Positions 17,629 through 25,159 of a stretch of DNA of 64,000 bases are shown here, piece by piece. Source of the stretch: Lachnospiraceae bacterium (GTDB lineage: Bacteria > Bacillota > Clostridia > Lachnospirales > Lachnospiraceae); contig SVDY01000007.1 in the NCBI GenBank assembly GCA_015057665.1, positions 41,840 to 105,839 on the forward strand. Direction: 5' to 3'. The notes beneath the pieces are model-generated. The model was not told the origin of the DNA, did no database searches, and saw only the letters and a list, made by a program, of their open reading frames with translations. The position numbers were made by a program, and so were the translations under genes. Each line of letters opens with the position of its first letter. The stretch's first letter is position 1.

Positions 17629-18356
17629 TGAAGATCGCAGGCATTCAGAAATTATCCATGGTAGACTATCCTGGCAAGATGGCGTGTACAATCTTTTTCG
17701 CCGGATGCAACTTCCGCTGTCCATACTGCCATAATAAAAGTCTTGTCATTCCGGAAGCGGATCAGCCTTACATGAATGAAGAAGAAGTACTGAAATTTTT
17801 AAAAAGGAGACAGGGGCTTTTGGATGGAGTCTGTATCACCGGAGGCGAACCGCTGCTTCAGGGGGACAAAATCTTACCTTTTATCAAAAAAATCAAAGAA
17901 CTTGGTTATTCCGTTAAACTGGATACCAATGGTACCAATCCACAGCTGTTAAAAGAGCTGTGCGAATCCGGCATGATAGATTATGTTGCCATGGACATAA
18001 AGAATTCCAGAGAAAAGTATGGAAAAGCCATAGGCAGGGAAATGATTACGAATCAGGAAAAGGGACAGAACCTTCTTAAAAAAGTAGAAGAAAGTGCCTG
18101 TTTTCTTATGCAGGGAACAGTTGAGTATGAATTCCGCACAACTTTGGTCAGGGGGATTCATGAGCCGGAAGATATTCAACATATTGTGGATTGGATGAAA
18201 GATGCACACATTTGGTACCTGCAAAATTTTAAAGACAGTGGAGCTGTCTTAAACCCAAATGTATGCAAAATGGAGCCGTTTTCAGAAAATGAGCTCAAAA
18301 TGTTTGCAAATACTGCGAAAGAATCTAAATTAAATACAGTTGTACGAAATATATAA
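17628..18356 (+). CDS. nrdG: anaerobic ribonucleotide reductase activase (radical SAM)
   Basis: A 242-residue radical SAM enzyme that places the glycyl radical on NrdD. CNFRCPYCHN (Cys27, Cys31, Cys34) binds the 4Fe-4S cluster and ITGGEPLLQ is the SAM-binding GGE motif. The N-terminus (IAGIQKLSMVDYPGKMACTIFF) is that of the larger NrdG subgroup, also seen in PflA-like activases. It overlaps queA by one base and lies upstream of nrdD, which supports NrdD as its target. Confidence 0.9.
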   Translation: MKIAGIQKLSMVDYPGKMACTIFFAGCNFRCPYCHNKSLVIPEADQPYMNEEEVLKFLKRRQGLLDGVCITGGEPLLQGDKILPFIKKIKELGYSVKLDTNGTNPQLLKELCESGMIDYVAMDIKNSREKYGKAIGREMITNQEKGQNLLKKVEESACFLMQGTVEYEFRTTLVRGIHEPEDIQHIVDWMKDAHIWYLQNFKDSGAVLNPNVCKMEPFSENELKMFANTAKESKLNTVVRNI

Positions 18357-18359
18357 GCA

Positions 18360-18409
18360 ACAAGATGTAGTAAGTTTTTGCAAAATAAAACACTACATCT
18401 TGTTTTTTT
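18360..18409 (+). terminator. terminator of nrdG; arms also resemble paired NrdR boxes
   Basis: ACAAGATGTAGT (18360-18371) pairs perfectly with ACTACATCTTGT (18392-18403) and is followed by seven T. The arms match the ACAAGAT-nn-AGT core repeated before nrdR, are 32 bp apart (three helical turns), and end 10 bp upstream of the nrdD -35. The same DNA may thus work as an RNA terminator and as a double NrdR operator. Confidence 0.8.
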
Positions 18410-18413
18410 ACCC

Positions 18414-18442
18414 TTGCCATGGGAACACATCTATGGTAAGAT
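18414..18442 (+). promoter_or_regulatory. promoter of nrdD
   Basis: TTGCCA (18414-18419), a 17-bp spacer and TAAGAT (18437-18442). The transcript would start near 18449 and carry a leader of about 180 nt. Confidence 0.65.
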
Positions 18443-18445
18443 GAT

Positions 18446-18520
18446 TGTACTTCGCAAAAGTACACGAAGGTGTACTTGAAAAAGACAGTTTGACTGACAT
18501 CACAGATTCCGGGAAGGAAT
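18446..18520 (+). promoter_or_regulatory. structured nrdD leader with alternative hairpins
   Basis: TGTACTT (18446-18452), AAGTACAC (18458-18465) and GTGTACTT (18470-18477) allow two mutually exclusive stems: the middle segment can pair with either neighbour. The second pairing is an 8-bp perfect palindrome with a GAAG loop. Further down, AGATTCC pairs with GGAATCT (about 18504-18521). No known riboswitch class is recognised. It may instead be a DNA operator just after the start site. Confidence 0.45.
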
Positions 18521-18628
18521 CTAAAAAGTGAAACATAAGACACTGATGTTTAAGATAGGAAAAGAAGAAAGAAAAAGCAAAAGAATTAAAAAACAAGTAA
18601 AAGAAAAAAGATAAGGAGAGGTAAGATC

Positions 18629-20995
18629 ATGTATCAGGTAGTAAAACGTGACGGTAAGATCGGAGATTTTAATATCGTAAAAATCAGCCAGGCTATCACA
18701 AAAGCCTTTGAAGCCCAGCAGAAGCAGTACCACCCAAGTATTATTGACATGCTTGCATTAAAGACAACAGCCGATTTTGAACCAAAGATCAAAGATGGAT
18801 ATATCCATGTAGAAGACATTCAGGACAGCGTGGAAGCTGTACTCGTTCAGGCAGGTTACGCAGATATTGCAAAAGCATATATTTTATATCGTAGACAGCG
18901 TGAAAAAATCCGTAACATGAAGTCTACAATTCTTGATTATAAAGAGATCGTAAATAACTACGTAAATATTAATGACTGGCGTGTAAAGGAAAACTCTACG
19001 GTAACCTATTCTGTAGGCGGCCTTATTTTGAGTAACAGCGGTGCCATTACAGCCAACTACTGGTTATCTGAGATTTATGATGACGAGATCGCCAATGCTC
19101 ACAGAAATGCCGATATTCACCTTCATGACTTATCTATGCTGACAGGTTACTGTGCAGGATGGTCTTTAAAACAGTTAATTCAGGAAGGTCTTGGCGGAAT
19201 CCCTGGCAAGATTACATCTGCACCTGCAAAGCACCTTTCCACACTTTGCAATCAGATGGTAAACTTCCTTGGAATCATGCAGAATGAATGGGCCGGTGCA
19301 CAGGCATTTTCTTCCTTCGATACATACCTTGCTCCATTTGTTAAGGCTGACAACTTATCTTACAGAGAAGTAAAAAAATGCGTACAGTCCTTTATTTTCG
19401 GTGTAAACATTCCGTCCAGATGGGGTACACAGGCTCCATTCTCCAATATCACACTTGACTGGACAGTTCCGTCAGACCTTGCCAACCTTCCTGCTATCGT
19501 TGGCGGCAAAGAGATGGATTTCACATACGGCGATTGTAAGAAAGAGATGGATATGGTAAACAAAGCATTTATCGAGATTATGATCGAGGGTGATGCGCAC
19601 GGACGTGGATTCCAGTATCCAATCCCTACTTATTCCATTACAAAAGATTACGACTGGTCTGATACAGAGAACAACAGACTTCTCTTCGAGATGACAAGTA
19701 AATACGGAACACCTTACTTCTCCAACTATGTAAACAGTGACATGGAGCCAAGTGATGTACGAAGCATGTGCTGCCGTCTCCGTCTTGATTTACGTGAATT
19801 AAGAAGAAAAACAGGCGGTTTCTTTGGAAGCGGCGAATCAACAGGTTCTATTGGTGTAGTAACCATCAACCTTCCAAGAATTGCATATCTCTCCAATGAT
19901 GAGAAGGAATTCTACAAACGTCTTGACCATATGATGGATGTTTCTGCAAGATCTTTAAAGATTAAGAGAACAATCATTACTAAGCTTCTGGATGAAGGCT
20001 TATATCCATATACCAAACGTTACCTTGGTACATTTGAGAACCACTTCTCCACAATCGGTCTGATTGGTATGAACGAAGTAGGCCTCAATGCAAAATGGTT
20101 AAGAGCAGACTTAACTCATGAAAAAACTCAGGAATTTGCAAAAGATGTATTAAATCACATGAGAGAACGTCTCTCTGATTATCAGGAAATGTACAATGAC
20201 CTTTACAATTTAGAGGCAACACCTGCAGAATCCACAACCTACCGTTTTGCAAAACATGACAAGAAACATTATCCGGACATCATCACAGCGACAGAAGAAG
20301 GCAACACACCTTACTATACAAACAGCTCCCACCTTCCTGTAGGATATACAGAAGACCTGTTTACAGCTTTAGACGTTCAGGATGAGCTTCAGACATTATA
20401 TACATCAGGAACTGTATTCCATGCATTCTTAGGAGAAAAGATTTCTGACTGGAAAGTAACTGCAAATCTTGTTAAGAAGATTGCGGACAATTACAAACTT
20501 CCATACTATTCCATTTCCCCAACATACTCTGTATGTAAAGACCATGGATATCTCACTGGAGAACAGTTCACATGTCCTCACTGTGGTGCAGAGACAGAAG
20601 TATACAGCCGTATCACAGGTTACTATCGACCGGTTAAGAACTGGAATGACGGTAAGACACAGGAATACAAAGAACGTAAGGTATACAACATTGAGACATC
20701 ACAGATGAAGAAACCGGGCCGTATGGAAGCCATCGTTGCAGAAGCTGCAGCTGCTAAAGCAGTGCCGGTGGAAGACAAAGTTCTTTTATTCACAACAAAG
20801 ACATGTCCGAACTGCAGAATTGCCAAAGCAATGCTTGACAGTGAAGGAATTGCTTACGAAGTAGTAGATGCAGAAGAAGTGTTAGATTTAACTGAGATGT
20901 TCAAAATTCGTCAGGCGCCAACTCTCGTAGTGGTAAAAGATGGAGTGGTCAATAGCTATGTTGGACCATCTGCCATCAGCGGATTTATTGGATAA
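18629..20995 (+). CDS. nrdD: anaerobic ribonucleoside-triphosphate reductase with C-terminal thioredoxin-like domain
   Basis: Class III reductase of 788 residues that makes deoxyribonucleotides without oxygen. An ATP-cone (1-95, VVKRDGKIGDFNIVKISQAI) precedes the catalytic barrel. The glycyl radical site is Gly664 in RITGYYRP, and CKDHGY...CPHCG (636-652) forms the zinc site. Unlike the classic enzyme, the chain continues into a thioredoxin/glutaredoxin-like domain (about 708-788) with Cys726-Pro-Asn-Cys729 and the cis-Pro segment QAPTLVVVKDG. This suggests thiol reductant delivered in cis instead of formate. GGAGAGG precedes the start; codon use indicates high expression. Confidence 0.95.
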   Translation: MYQVVKRDGKIGDFNIVKISQAITKAFEAQQKQYHPSIIDMLALKTTADFEPKIKDGYIHVEDIQDSVEAVLVQAGYADIAKAYILYRRQREKIRNMKSTILDYKEIVNNYVNINDWRVKENSTVTYSVGGLILSNSGAITANYWLSEIYDDEIANAHRNADIHLHDLSMLTGYCAGWSLKQLIQEGLGGIPGKITSAPAKHLSTLCNQMVNFLGIMQNEWAGAQAFSSFDTYLAPFVKADNLSYREVKKCVQSFIFGVNIPSRWGTQAPFSNITLDWTVPSDLANLPAIVGGKEMDFTYGDCKKEMDMVNKAFIEIMIEGDAHGRGFQYPIPTYSITKDYDWSDTENNRLLFEMTSKYGTPYFSNYVNSDMEPSDVRSMCCRLRLDLRELRRKTGGFFGSGESTGSIGVVTINLPRIAYLSNDEKEFYKRLDHMMDVSARSLKIKRTIITKLLDEGLYPYTKRYLGTFENHFSTIGLIGMNEVGLNAKWLRADLTHEKTQEFAKDVLNHMRERLSDYQEMYNDLYNLEATPAESTTYRFAKHDKKHYPDIITATEEGNTPYYTNSSHLPVGYTEDLFTALDVQDELQTLYTSGTVFHAFLGEKISDWKVTANLVKKIADNYKLPYYSISPTYSVCKDHGYLTGEQFTCPHCGAETEVYSRITGYYRPVKNWNDGKTQEYKERKVYNIETSQMKKPGRMEAIVAEAAAAKAVPVEDKVLLFTTKTCPNCRIAKAMLDSEGIAYEVVDAEEVLDLTEMFKIRQAPTLVVVKDGVVNSYVGPSAISGFIG

Positions 20996-21012
20996 GAAGT
21001 ACATAAAACATC

Positions 21013-21050
21013 AAAAATCCCCGGAATCTTTTCGAAGATCCGGGGATTTT
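21013..21050 (+). terminator. bidirectional terminator between nrdD and perR
   Basis: AAAATCCCCGG pairs with CCGGGGATTTT, extended inward by ATCTT/AAGAT with a TTCG tetraloop and one bulged A. A-rich and T-rich flanks serve both converging genes. Confidence 0.92.
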
Positions 21051-21058
21051 ACTGTGTG

Positions 21059-21463
21059 TTACTGTATTTCCTTTTTTGACATGCAGTCATTACATACACC
21101 GAAGAAGTTCGTGGTGTGTCTTAAAATCTGACCATTACATACGGTCTGTGCAGTTTCATTCACTGCTGTCATCTCAGGAAGATCAAGATCGAAAATTTCA
21201 CCGCATTCCTGACAGACAAAATGGTAATGCGTTCCGGTAAGTCCGTCAAAACGTTCTGCTTTTCCGTCTACGGAGAAACGGTGGATCATACCATGGTCTG
21301 CAAGAAGGGATAAATTACGGTAGACAGTTCCAAGACTGATATTAGGAATCTCCTTTCGGATGTCCATATAAATCATATCTGCAGTCGGATGATCGCAACG
21401 GTTCTTAAGATTGGCCAGAATAGCATCACGCTGGCGGCTTTTCTTCATCATAGTTCCTGCCAT
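21059..21463 (-). CDS. perR: Fur-family peroxide-type regulator (PerR-like)
   Basis: A 134-residue metal-dependent repressor. A winged helix (KKSRQRDAILANLKNRCDHP, then NISLGTVYRNLSLL) precedes the dimer domain with the metal-binding THYHF and two zinc CxxC pairs (CQEC and CNDC). The longer open frame from 21568 is not used: GGAGGTGACTTT lies right before the ATG at 21463. PerR rather than Fur is preferred from overall similarity and from a Per-type box in its own promoter; Fur or Zur cannot be fully excluded. Confidence 0.85.
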   Translation of the reverse strand: MAGTMMKKSRQRDAILANLKNRCDHPTADMIYMDIRKEIPNISLGTVYRNLSLLADHGMIHRFSVDGKAERFDGLTGTHYHFVCQECGEIFDLDLPEMTAVNETAQTVCNGQILRHTTNFFGVCNDCMSKKEIQ

Positions 21464-21512
21464 AAAGTCACCTCCATATATAAAATAAAATATGAGTTCT
21501 AAACGATAATTG

Positions 21513-21549
21513 TTATTAATATTATAATGAACAATTACAGTTATGTCAA
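21513..21549 (-). promoter_or_regulatory. perR promoter with overlapping Per/Fur box
   Basis: On the minus strand TTGACA (21544-21549), a 17-bp spacer and TATAAT (21521-21526). A 15-bp palindrome TTATAATATTAATAA (21513-21527) covers the -10 and matches the PerR box TTATAATNATTATAA at 12 of the 14 defined positions. Autorepression is the natural reading. Confidence 0.7.
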
Positions 21550-21561
21550 TATATCTTTTTC

Positions 21562-21590
21562 TTGACAACGAAAAGTGTCAATAGTATACT
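21562..21590 (+). promoter_or_regulatory. promoter of acpP, divergent from perR
   Basis: TTGACA (21562-21567), a 17-bp spacer and TATACT (21585-21590). TTGACA also forms an inverted repeat with TGTCAA in the spacer. The -35 lies only 12 bp from the perR -35, so the two promoters share a short control region. Confidence 0.75.
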
Positions 21591-21705
21591 TTGAAATGTC
21601 TAAAGTATATAGAACGAGGCAGATATGCCGATGAAGATTTAAACATGAGTCTCCTGGTAGAGACTTGAATATAATCAATAAAACATGAAGGAGATTAAAA
21701 AAATC

Positions 21706-21939
21706 ATGCCAGAAAAAATGAAAAAACTTATTGCATATCAGTTAAACGTAGATGTAAGTGAGATTACATTAGAGACATCATTCAAAGATGATCTTGGTGC
21801 AGATTCTCTTGATTTACTTGAGTTGGTTATGGCGCTTGAAGATGAATATGATATTGAACTTCCAGCGGAAGAGTTATCTGATATTGTTACTGTAGAAGAT
21901 GTGATCGGTTATTTAAAAGATAAAGGCATTGAACTCTAA
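21706..21939 (+). CDS. acpP: acyl carrier protein
   Basis: A 77-residue acidic helical carrier. Ser34 in GADSLDLLELVMALEDEY takes the 4'-phosphopantetheine arm. The frame is open from 21685, but AAGGAG lies after that ATG, so the start at 21706 is chosen and gives the usual length. It stands alone with its own promoter and terminator, away from other fatty acid genes, so a role in a pathway other than fatty acid synthesis is possible. Confidence 0.93.
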   Translation: MPEKMKKLIAYQLNVDVSEITLETSFKDDLGADSLDLLELVMALEDEYDIELPAEELSDIVTVEDVIGYLKDKGIEL

Positions 21940-21982
21940 GATTCACTCCTGCCATTTACAGTAGAACAGAATAGATGAACAG

Positions 21983-22013
21983 AAATCCTGTGTCCAGCTG
22001 ACACAGGATTTTA
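21983..22013 (+). terminator. terminator of acpP
   Basis: A 12-bp perfect stem, AAATCCTGTGTC with GACACAGGATTT, and a 5-nt loop, followed by TTATT. Confidence 0.9.
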
Positions 22014-22022
22014 TTATTGTCG

Positions 22023-22104
22023 TGGCGACGAGCCAAAGTCTGCGCTTGCGCAAGACCTTGGCGACCGCTTACAATCCCGGAATGCACCTTTTGGTGCTTC
22101 CGGT
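22023..22104 (+). repeat. intergenic hairpin repeat, copy 2
   Basis: The first 53 bp match the copy at 15101 with only seven differences. The stem CCAAAGTCTGCGC-TT-GCGCAAGACCTTGG keeps the same bulged A and A-C mismatch. A second hairpin follows, CCGGAATGCACC-TTTT-GGTGCTTCCGG (22078-22104), largely decayed in copy 1. As at copy 1, the element follows directly after a terminator. It ends 20 bp before dus and may form part of its leader. Confidence 0.7.
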
Positions 22105-22123
22105 GATTTGAAATGGAGCTTAT

Positions 22124-23068
22124 ATGAATTATTACCTTGCCCCAATGGAGGGGATTACCAATTATATATACAGAAGAACATACCATCAGTTTTTTGCACC
22201 TGCAGATAAATACTTTACTCCTTTTATCAATCCTCATACCACCAGAAGCTTAAACAGTAAGGAAAAGAAAGATATTCTGCCGGAAAACAATAAAGGAATG
22301 TATACGGTTCCCCAGATACTGACCAATCAGGCAGAGGATTTTATCCGGGTGGCCAAGGCTTTGCAGGAGTTTGGTTATGATGAGGTGAATCTGAATCTTG
22401 GATGTCCCTCCGGTACTGTTGTGTCTAAGAAAAAGGGAGCCGGTTTTTTGGAGTTTCCCATTAGAATTGATCAGTTTCTTAATGAGACTTTTGAAGTATT
22501 GGAAGGAACAGGTATGAAGGTATCTGTAAAGACACGGCTTGGAATGCTGGAAGCAGACGAATTTGATCAGCTTCTTCAGGTATATAATCGCTATCCTCTT
22601 CATGAACTGATCATTCATCCAAGAGTCCGTATCGATTATTACAAGAACAAAGTAGATTTGGAAGCATTTGAAACAGCCTTAAAAGAATCAAAAAATACTG
22701 TCTGTTATAACGGAGATATTTTTACAAAAGAAGATTATGACAGATTTACAAAACGATTTCCATCTGTGGAAAATGTAATGGTTGGCAGAGGTGTCATAGG
22801 GAATCCCGGATTGATCGGGGAATTAAGAGGAAATGAGCCGATGGATAAGGAGAAATTCAGAGCATTCCATGATCAGCTTTTGGCAGAATACGAAGCATTA
22901 AAGATAGGCGACCGCAATACGCTGTTTAAGATGAAGGAATTATGGTATTACATGATCCGAAGTTTTTCGGATGCGAAGAAGCCGGAGAAGGTGATTAAGA
23001 AAGCACAGACCATAGAGAAATATAAAGAAGCAGTGAGAACACTTCTGGCTGGCTGTGAGATGATTTAA
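22124..23068 (+). CDS. tRNA-dihydrouridine synthase
   Basis: A 314-residue FMN-dependent Dus-family enzyme that reduces uridine in tRNA loops. YYLAPMEGITNYIYR opens the barrel, and the catalytic Cys94 stands in NLNLGCPSGTVVSKKKGAGF. Further family motifs are VSVKTRLG, ELIIHPR and VMVGRGVIGNPGL. The upstream TGGAGC is a fair ribosome site. The subgroup (DusA/B/C) cannot be decided by eye. Confidence 0.9.
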   Translation: MNYYLAPMEGITNYIYRRTYHQFFAPADKYFTPFINPHTTRSLNSKEKKDILPENNKGMYTVPQILTNQAEDFIRVAKALQEFGYDEVNLNLGCPSGTVVSKKKGAGFLEFPIRIDQFLNETFEVLEGTGMKVSVKTRLGMLEADEFDQLLQVYNRYPLHELIIHPRVRIDYYKNKVDLEAFETALKESKNTVCYNGDIFTKEDYDRFTKRFPSVENVMVGRGVIGNPGLIGELRGNEPMDKEKFRAFHDQLLAEYEALKIGDRNTLFKMKELWYYMIRSFSDAKKPEKVIKKAQTIEKYKEAVRTLLAGCEMI

Positions 23069-23070
23069 GA

Positions 23071-23140
23071 AAAAGCAGTTATTTATACTCAAAAGGAACC
23101 CTTTTAGAAGGAGTCTGCAGGTATAAATGACTGCTTTTTT
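23071..23140. terminator. bidirectional terminator after dus
   Basis: Long stem AAAAGCAGTTATTTATAC against GTATAAATGACTGCTTTT with one mismatch, enclosing a smaller AAAAGG/CCTTTT hairpin, and ending in a T-run. Serves dus and probably the converging gene at 23147. Confidence 0.88.
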
Positions 23141-23146
23141 GTTTTC

Positions 23147-23776
23147 TTATTTTTTTACTCCAAAAACAGAAATGATAGACTCTTTGTCTAGAATCCGCCA
23201 GCCGGATCCTGTTTCATAGATTGCGAAAGATAATTCACCTCTATCGGCTTTTGACAAAAAGATATTGACGGCGTCACCGTTTGCAAAAATTTTCTTTCCC
23301 GTAATGCCTTCCGGAAAAGCATGAAGGGTAGTAAACTCGTAGGAACTTCCATCCTCAAGGACGACTACTTTGTTGAGCAGTTCTTCAATTCTGATTTCAG
23401 TAGAAAAATCGAATCCTTCGAAAGGGTTTTCAATAGGACCAGCATTTTCAAAAATCAGATTTCCTGTACGCAGAGCCTGCTCCAAATCGAGAAGGTATAA
23501 ATTGTCCAATTTGGATTCGGGAAGAAAAGTGACACATTTGGTAAAAGTGTGCTTTTCTGTAATGAAAGGGTAGGCATAGCGCGGGCTGCCGTTTTCGTCC
23601 GTGTAAGTAATCTCATAACCGCCATAAGAGATAATATCCAGTGGAAGAAGAGATTGAAAGATAGGAAGTGTCCGGGAAGAGTATTCAATTCCGTCAACTT
23701 TCAGATAGTCCATATAGGTTTTGTCATAAGTGATGGATACAAGAAGATCTGTGTCTTTAAATGTTGTCTTTTTCAT
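23147..23776 (-). CDS. hypothetical protein (unknown family)
   Basis: A 209-residue soluble, acidic protein without a signal peptide, membrane helix or motif I know. The start at 23776 (MKKTTFKDTDLLV) has GAGGT about 8 bp upstream; the frame is open to 23803 without a better ribosome site. The C-terminal half (GKKIFANGDAVNIFLS, YETGSGWRIL) looks like beta-strands. Monocistronic between two terminators. Function unknown. Confidence 0.65.
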   Translation of the reverse strand: MKKTTFKDTDLLVSITYDKTYMDYLKVDGIEYSSRTLPIFQSLLPLDIISYGGYEITYTDENGSPRYAYPFITEKHTFTKCVTFLPESKLDNLYLLDLEQALRTGNLIFENAGPIENPFEGFDFSTEIRIEELLNKVVVLEDGSSYEFTTLHAFPEGITGKKIFANGDAVNIFLSKADRGELSFAIYETGSGWRILDKESIISVFGVKK

Positions 23777-23810
23777 GTGTGTACCTCGAACTGTAATAAT
23801 CATAAATTTT

Positions 23811-23858
23811 TAAAAGCCCATGCCTTACGGATTAGAATACGTGAAAGCATGGGCTTTG
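23811..23858 (-). terminator. terminator of the tautomerase gene
   Basis: On the minus strand AAAGCCCATGC pairs with GCATGGGCTTT across a 23-nt loop and is followed by T-rich sequence. It lies just upstream of the next minus-strand gene. Confidence 0.82.
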
Positions 23859-23903
23859 GAAATTAGCTATAGGATAATCAATAGCTAGTGTGGGCGAAAT
23901 GAC

Positions 23904-24263
23904 TTATTTCACATCCTGACCGTTGTACATCCACTTAGGAGAACCTGCGTAGAAAACAACAACATGGTCTGTGTCTATTACAAATGTTTTGCTGATTACT
24001 TCTGTTACAGCTTTCGCAACTTTCTCAAGGGCAGGAGCAGGAATTGCCTTCATAGCGCTTTCAAGAAGATGAATCTCTGTTACAGCAGCCGGTTTGATGG
24101 AATCGCCGGCAAAAGATAATGCACAGTTGTCATCAAAGTTGCACATGAGGACTTTGGTCCAGTCCGGGTTGAATGCTGCAATGCAGTCAGCAAGGGCTGT
24201 CTTTGCTAATTCTTTCTGTTTGCGTGATAAAGCAATGTTTGTTTTTGTGTTAATGAATGGCAT
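23904..24263 (-). CDS. tautomerase / MIF-like protein
   Basis: A 119-residue member of the tautomerase superfamily, close to macrophage migration inhibitory factor-like proteins. After Met removal the N-terminal Pro2 (MPFINTKTNIALS) would be the catalytic base. Family-like segments are KVLMCNFDDNCALSFAG and the last strands VFYAGSPKWMYNGQDV. AAGGAGG lies 7 bp before the start. Substrate unknown; phenylpyruvate-type tautomerase activity is an inference from the family. Confidence 0.8.
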   Translation of the reverse strand: MPFINTKTNIALSRKQKELAKTALADCIAAFNPDWTKVLMCNFDDNCALSFAGDSIKPAAVTEIHLLESAMKAIPAPALEKVAKAVTEVISKTFVIDTDHVVVFYAGSPKWMYNGQDVK

Positions 24264-24401
24264 GAGTATGTCCTCCTTGGTAGAAAGTGTATAAACACCC
24301 TTCGGATTTGTATGTTTTGCACGAAGTCTAATTTGCCAAAAAGAAATTATATGTGCATATTTACGCTTCTGTAATTTATTATATCACGGGAACAGCTTTC
24401 G

Positions 24402-24911
24402 TCAACGGGAATTTTTAAGCATTTGGGTCAGCAATGCCATCATATCGGAGGAATCTGAATTTCCAAATTGTTTCAGCAGGTCGGCAGCTTGAACCAGGTT
24501 ATTTGCCGGAGCAGAATCCAGCCGGCTCATTTTATCGGTATAATGTGTATTTGGAGTCTGGCTTTGATTTAATGTATTGGCAAGAAAATTTATTAATTCA
24601 GGGTTTTGCTGCATCATTTCATTCAGTTTCTGATAGGTTTTGATCAGATTCATCATTTGAAGGAGCTGGTCAATCTGCGGTCCTGTATGTTTTCCCCCTG
24701 CTGCTTTCATAGCTTTTAACATAGCTTCCGGATCAGGAGGACTTTTTTCCAGGCCACAGGCCGAGAGGAATTCTTCACTGTCAAAATCCGAATAAAGCTG
24801 GCGGATCTCTGAGGATTTGAGAAAAAGCGCCAGCGGTTTCTGCATCCGGTCAGATACATAGGGCAAAGCTGCATTTAACATATTCAGTTCAGGAATTTTA
24901 AAATTATCCAT
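24402..24911 (-). CDS. hypothetical helical protein
   Basis: A 169-residue protein without signal or membrane segment. It is Met- and Gln-rich and largely helical (QIDQLLQMMNLIKTYQKLNE, then MMQQNPELINFLAN), with a C-terminal MMALLTQMLKNS. No family recognised. It is divergent from a small gene at 24968 with only about 55 bp between the starts, which suggests shared control. A spore-related role would fit the gene density of such genes here but is only a guess. Confidence 0.6.
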   Translation of the reverse strand: MDNFKIPELNMLNAALPYVSDRMQKPLALFLKSSEIRQLYSDFDSEEFLSACGLEKSPPDPEAMLKAMKAAGGKHTGPQIDQLLQMMNLIKTYQKLNEMMQQNPELINFLANTLNQSQTPNTHYTDKMSRLDSAPANNLVQAADLLKQFGNSDSSDMMALLTQMLKNSR

Positions 24912-24967
24912 GGTATCACCCGTATTTATTCATTCATATAGTTATAGTATGAAAGAGAGGTGATTCT

Positions 24968-25159
24968 ATGAATGAATATTTGGTGGAGGATGAATATAGT
25001 TTTTATGAGATAGATCCGGAATGTAAAATAGGAAGAGAGAAAGGAGATAAACAGAATGAAAGTCTATGGCGGACAGAACAAACAAGGAACAGAGGGAAGA
25101 AGTGTTCCAACTGTTCCTGGCTGCTGCTGTATATGATTTTAAAAAATCTAAAGGGATAA
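24968..25159 (+). CDS. small hypothetical protein
   Basis: A 63-residue frame starting MNEYLVEDEYSFYEIDPEC with AGAGAGGTG 7 bp before the ATG. The first 20 residues are acidic and look protein-like; the C-terminal half is basic and ends with a short hydrophobic stretch. The second half overlaps another short reading frame with its own strong ribosome site (25056) and the last bases of aroA on the other strand. The start looks real, but a frameshift or earlier end in relatives is possible. Confidence 0.45.
   Translation: MNEYLVEDEYSFYEIDPECKIGREKGDKQNESLWRTEQTRNRGKKCSNCSWLLLYMILKNLKG
25056..25136 (+). CDS. 26-residue peptide ending in CCCI
   Basis: A short frame with AAAGGAGA 9 bp upstream of its ATG, a better ribosome site than many genes here have. 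It encodes MKVYGGQNKQ followed by GTEGRSVPTVPGCCCI, Gly- and Pro-rich with three consecutive Cys before the terminal Ile. It lies in the +1 frame inside the 24968 gene. The features recall small signalling or modified peptides, yet no modifying enzyme, protease or exporter is next to it. Function unknown. Confidence 0.4.
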   Translation: MKVYGGQNKQGTEGRSVPTVPGCCCI

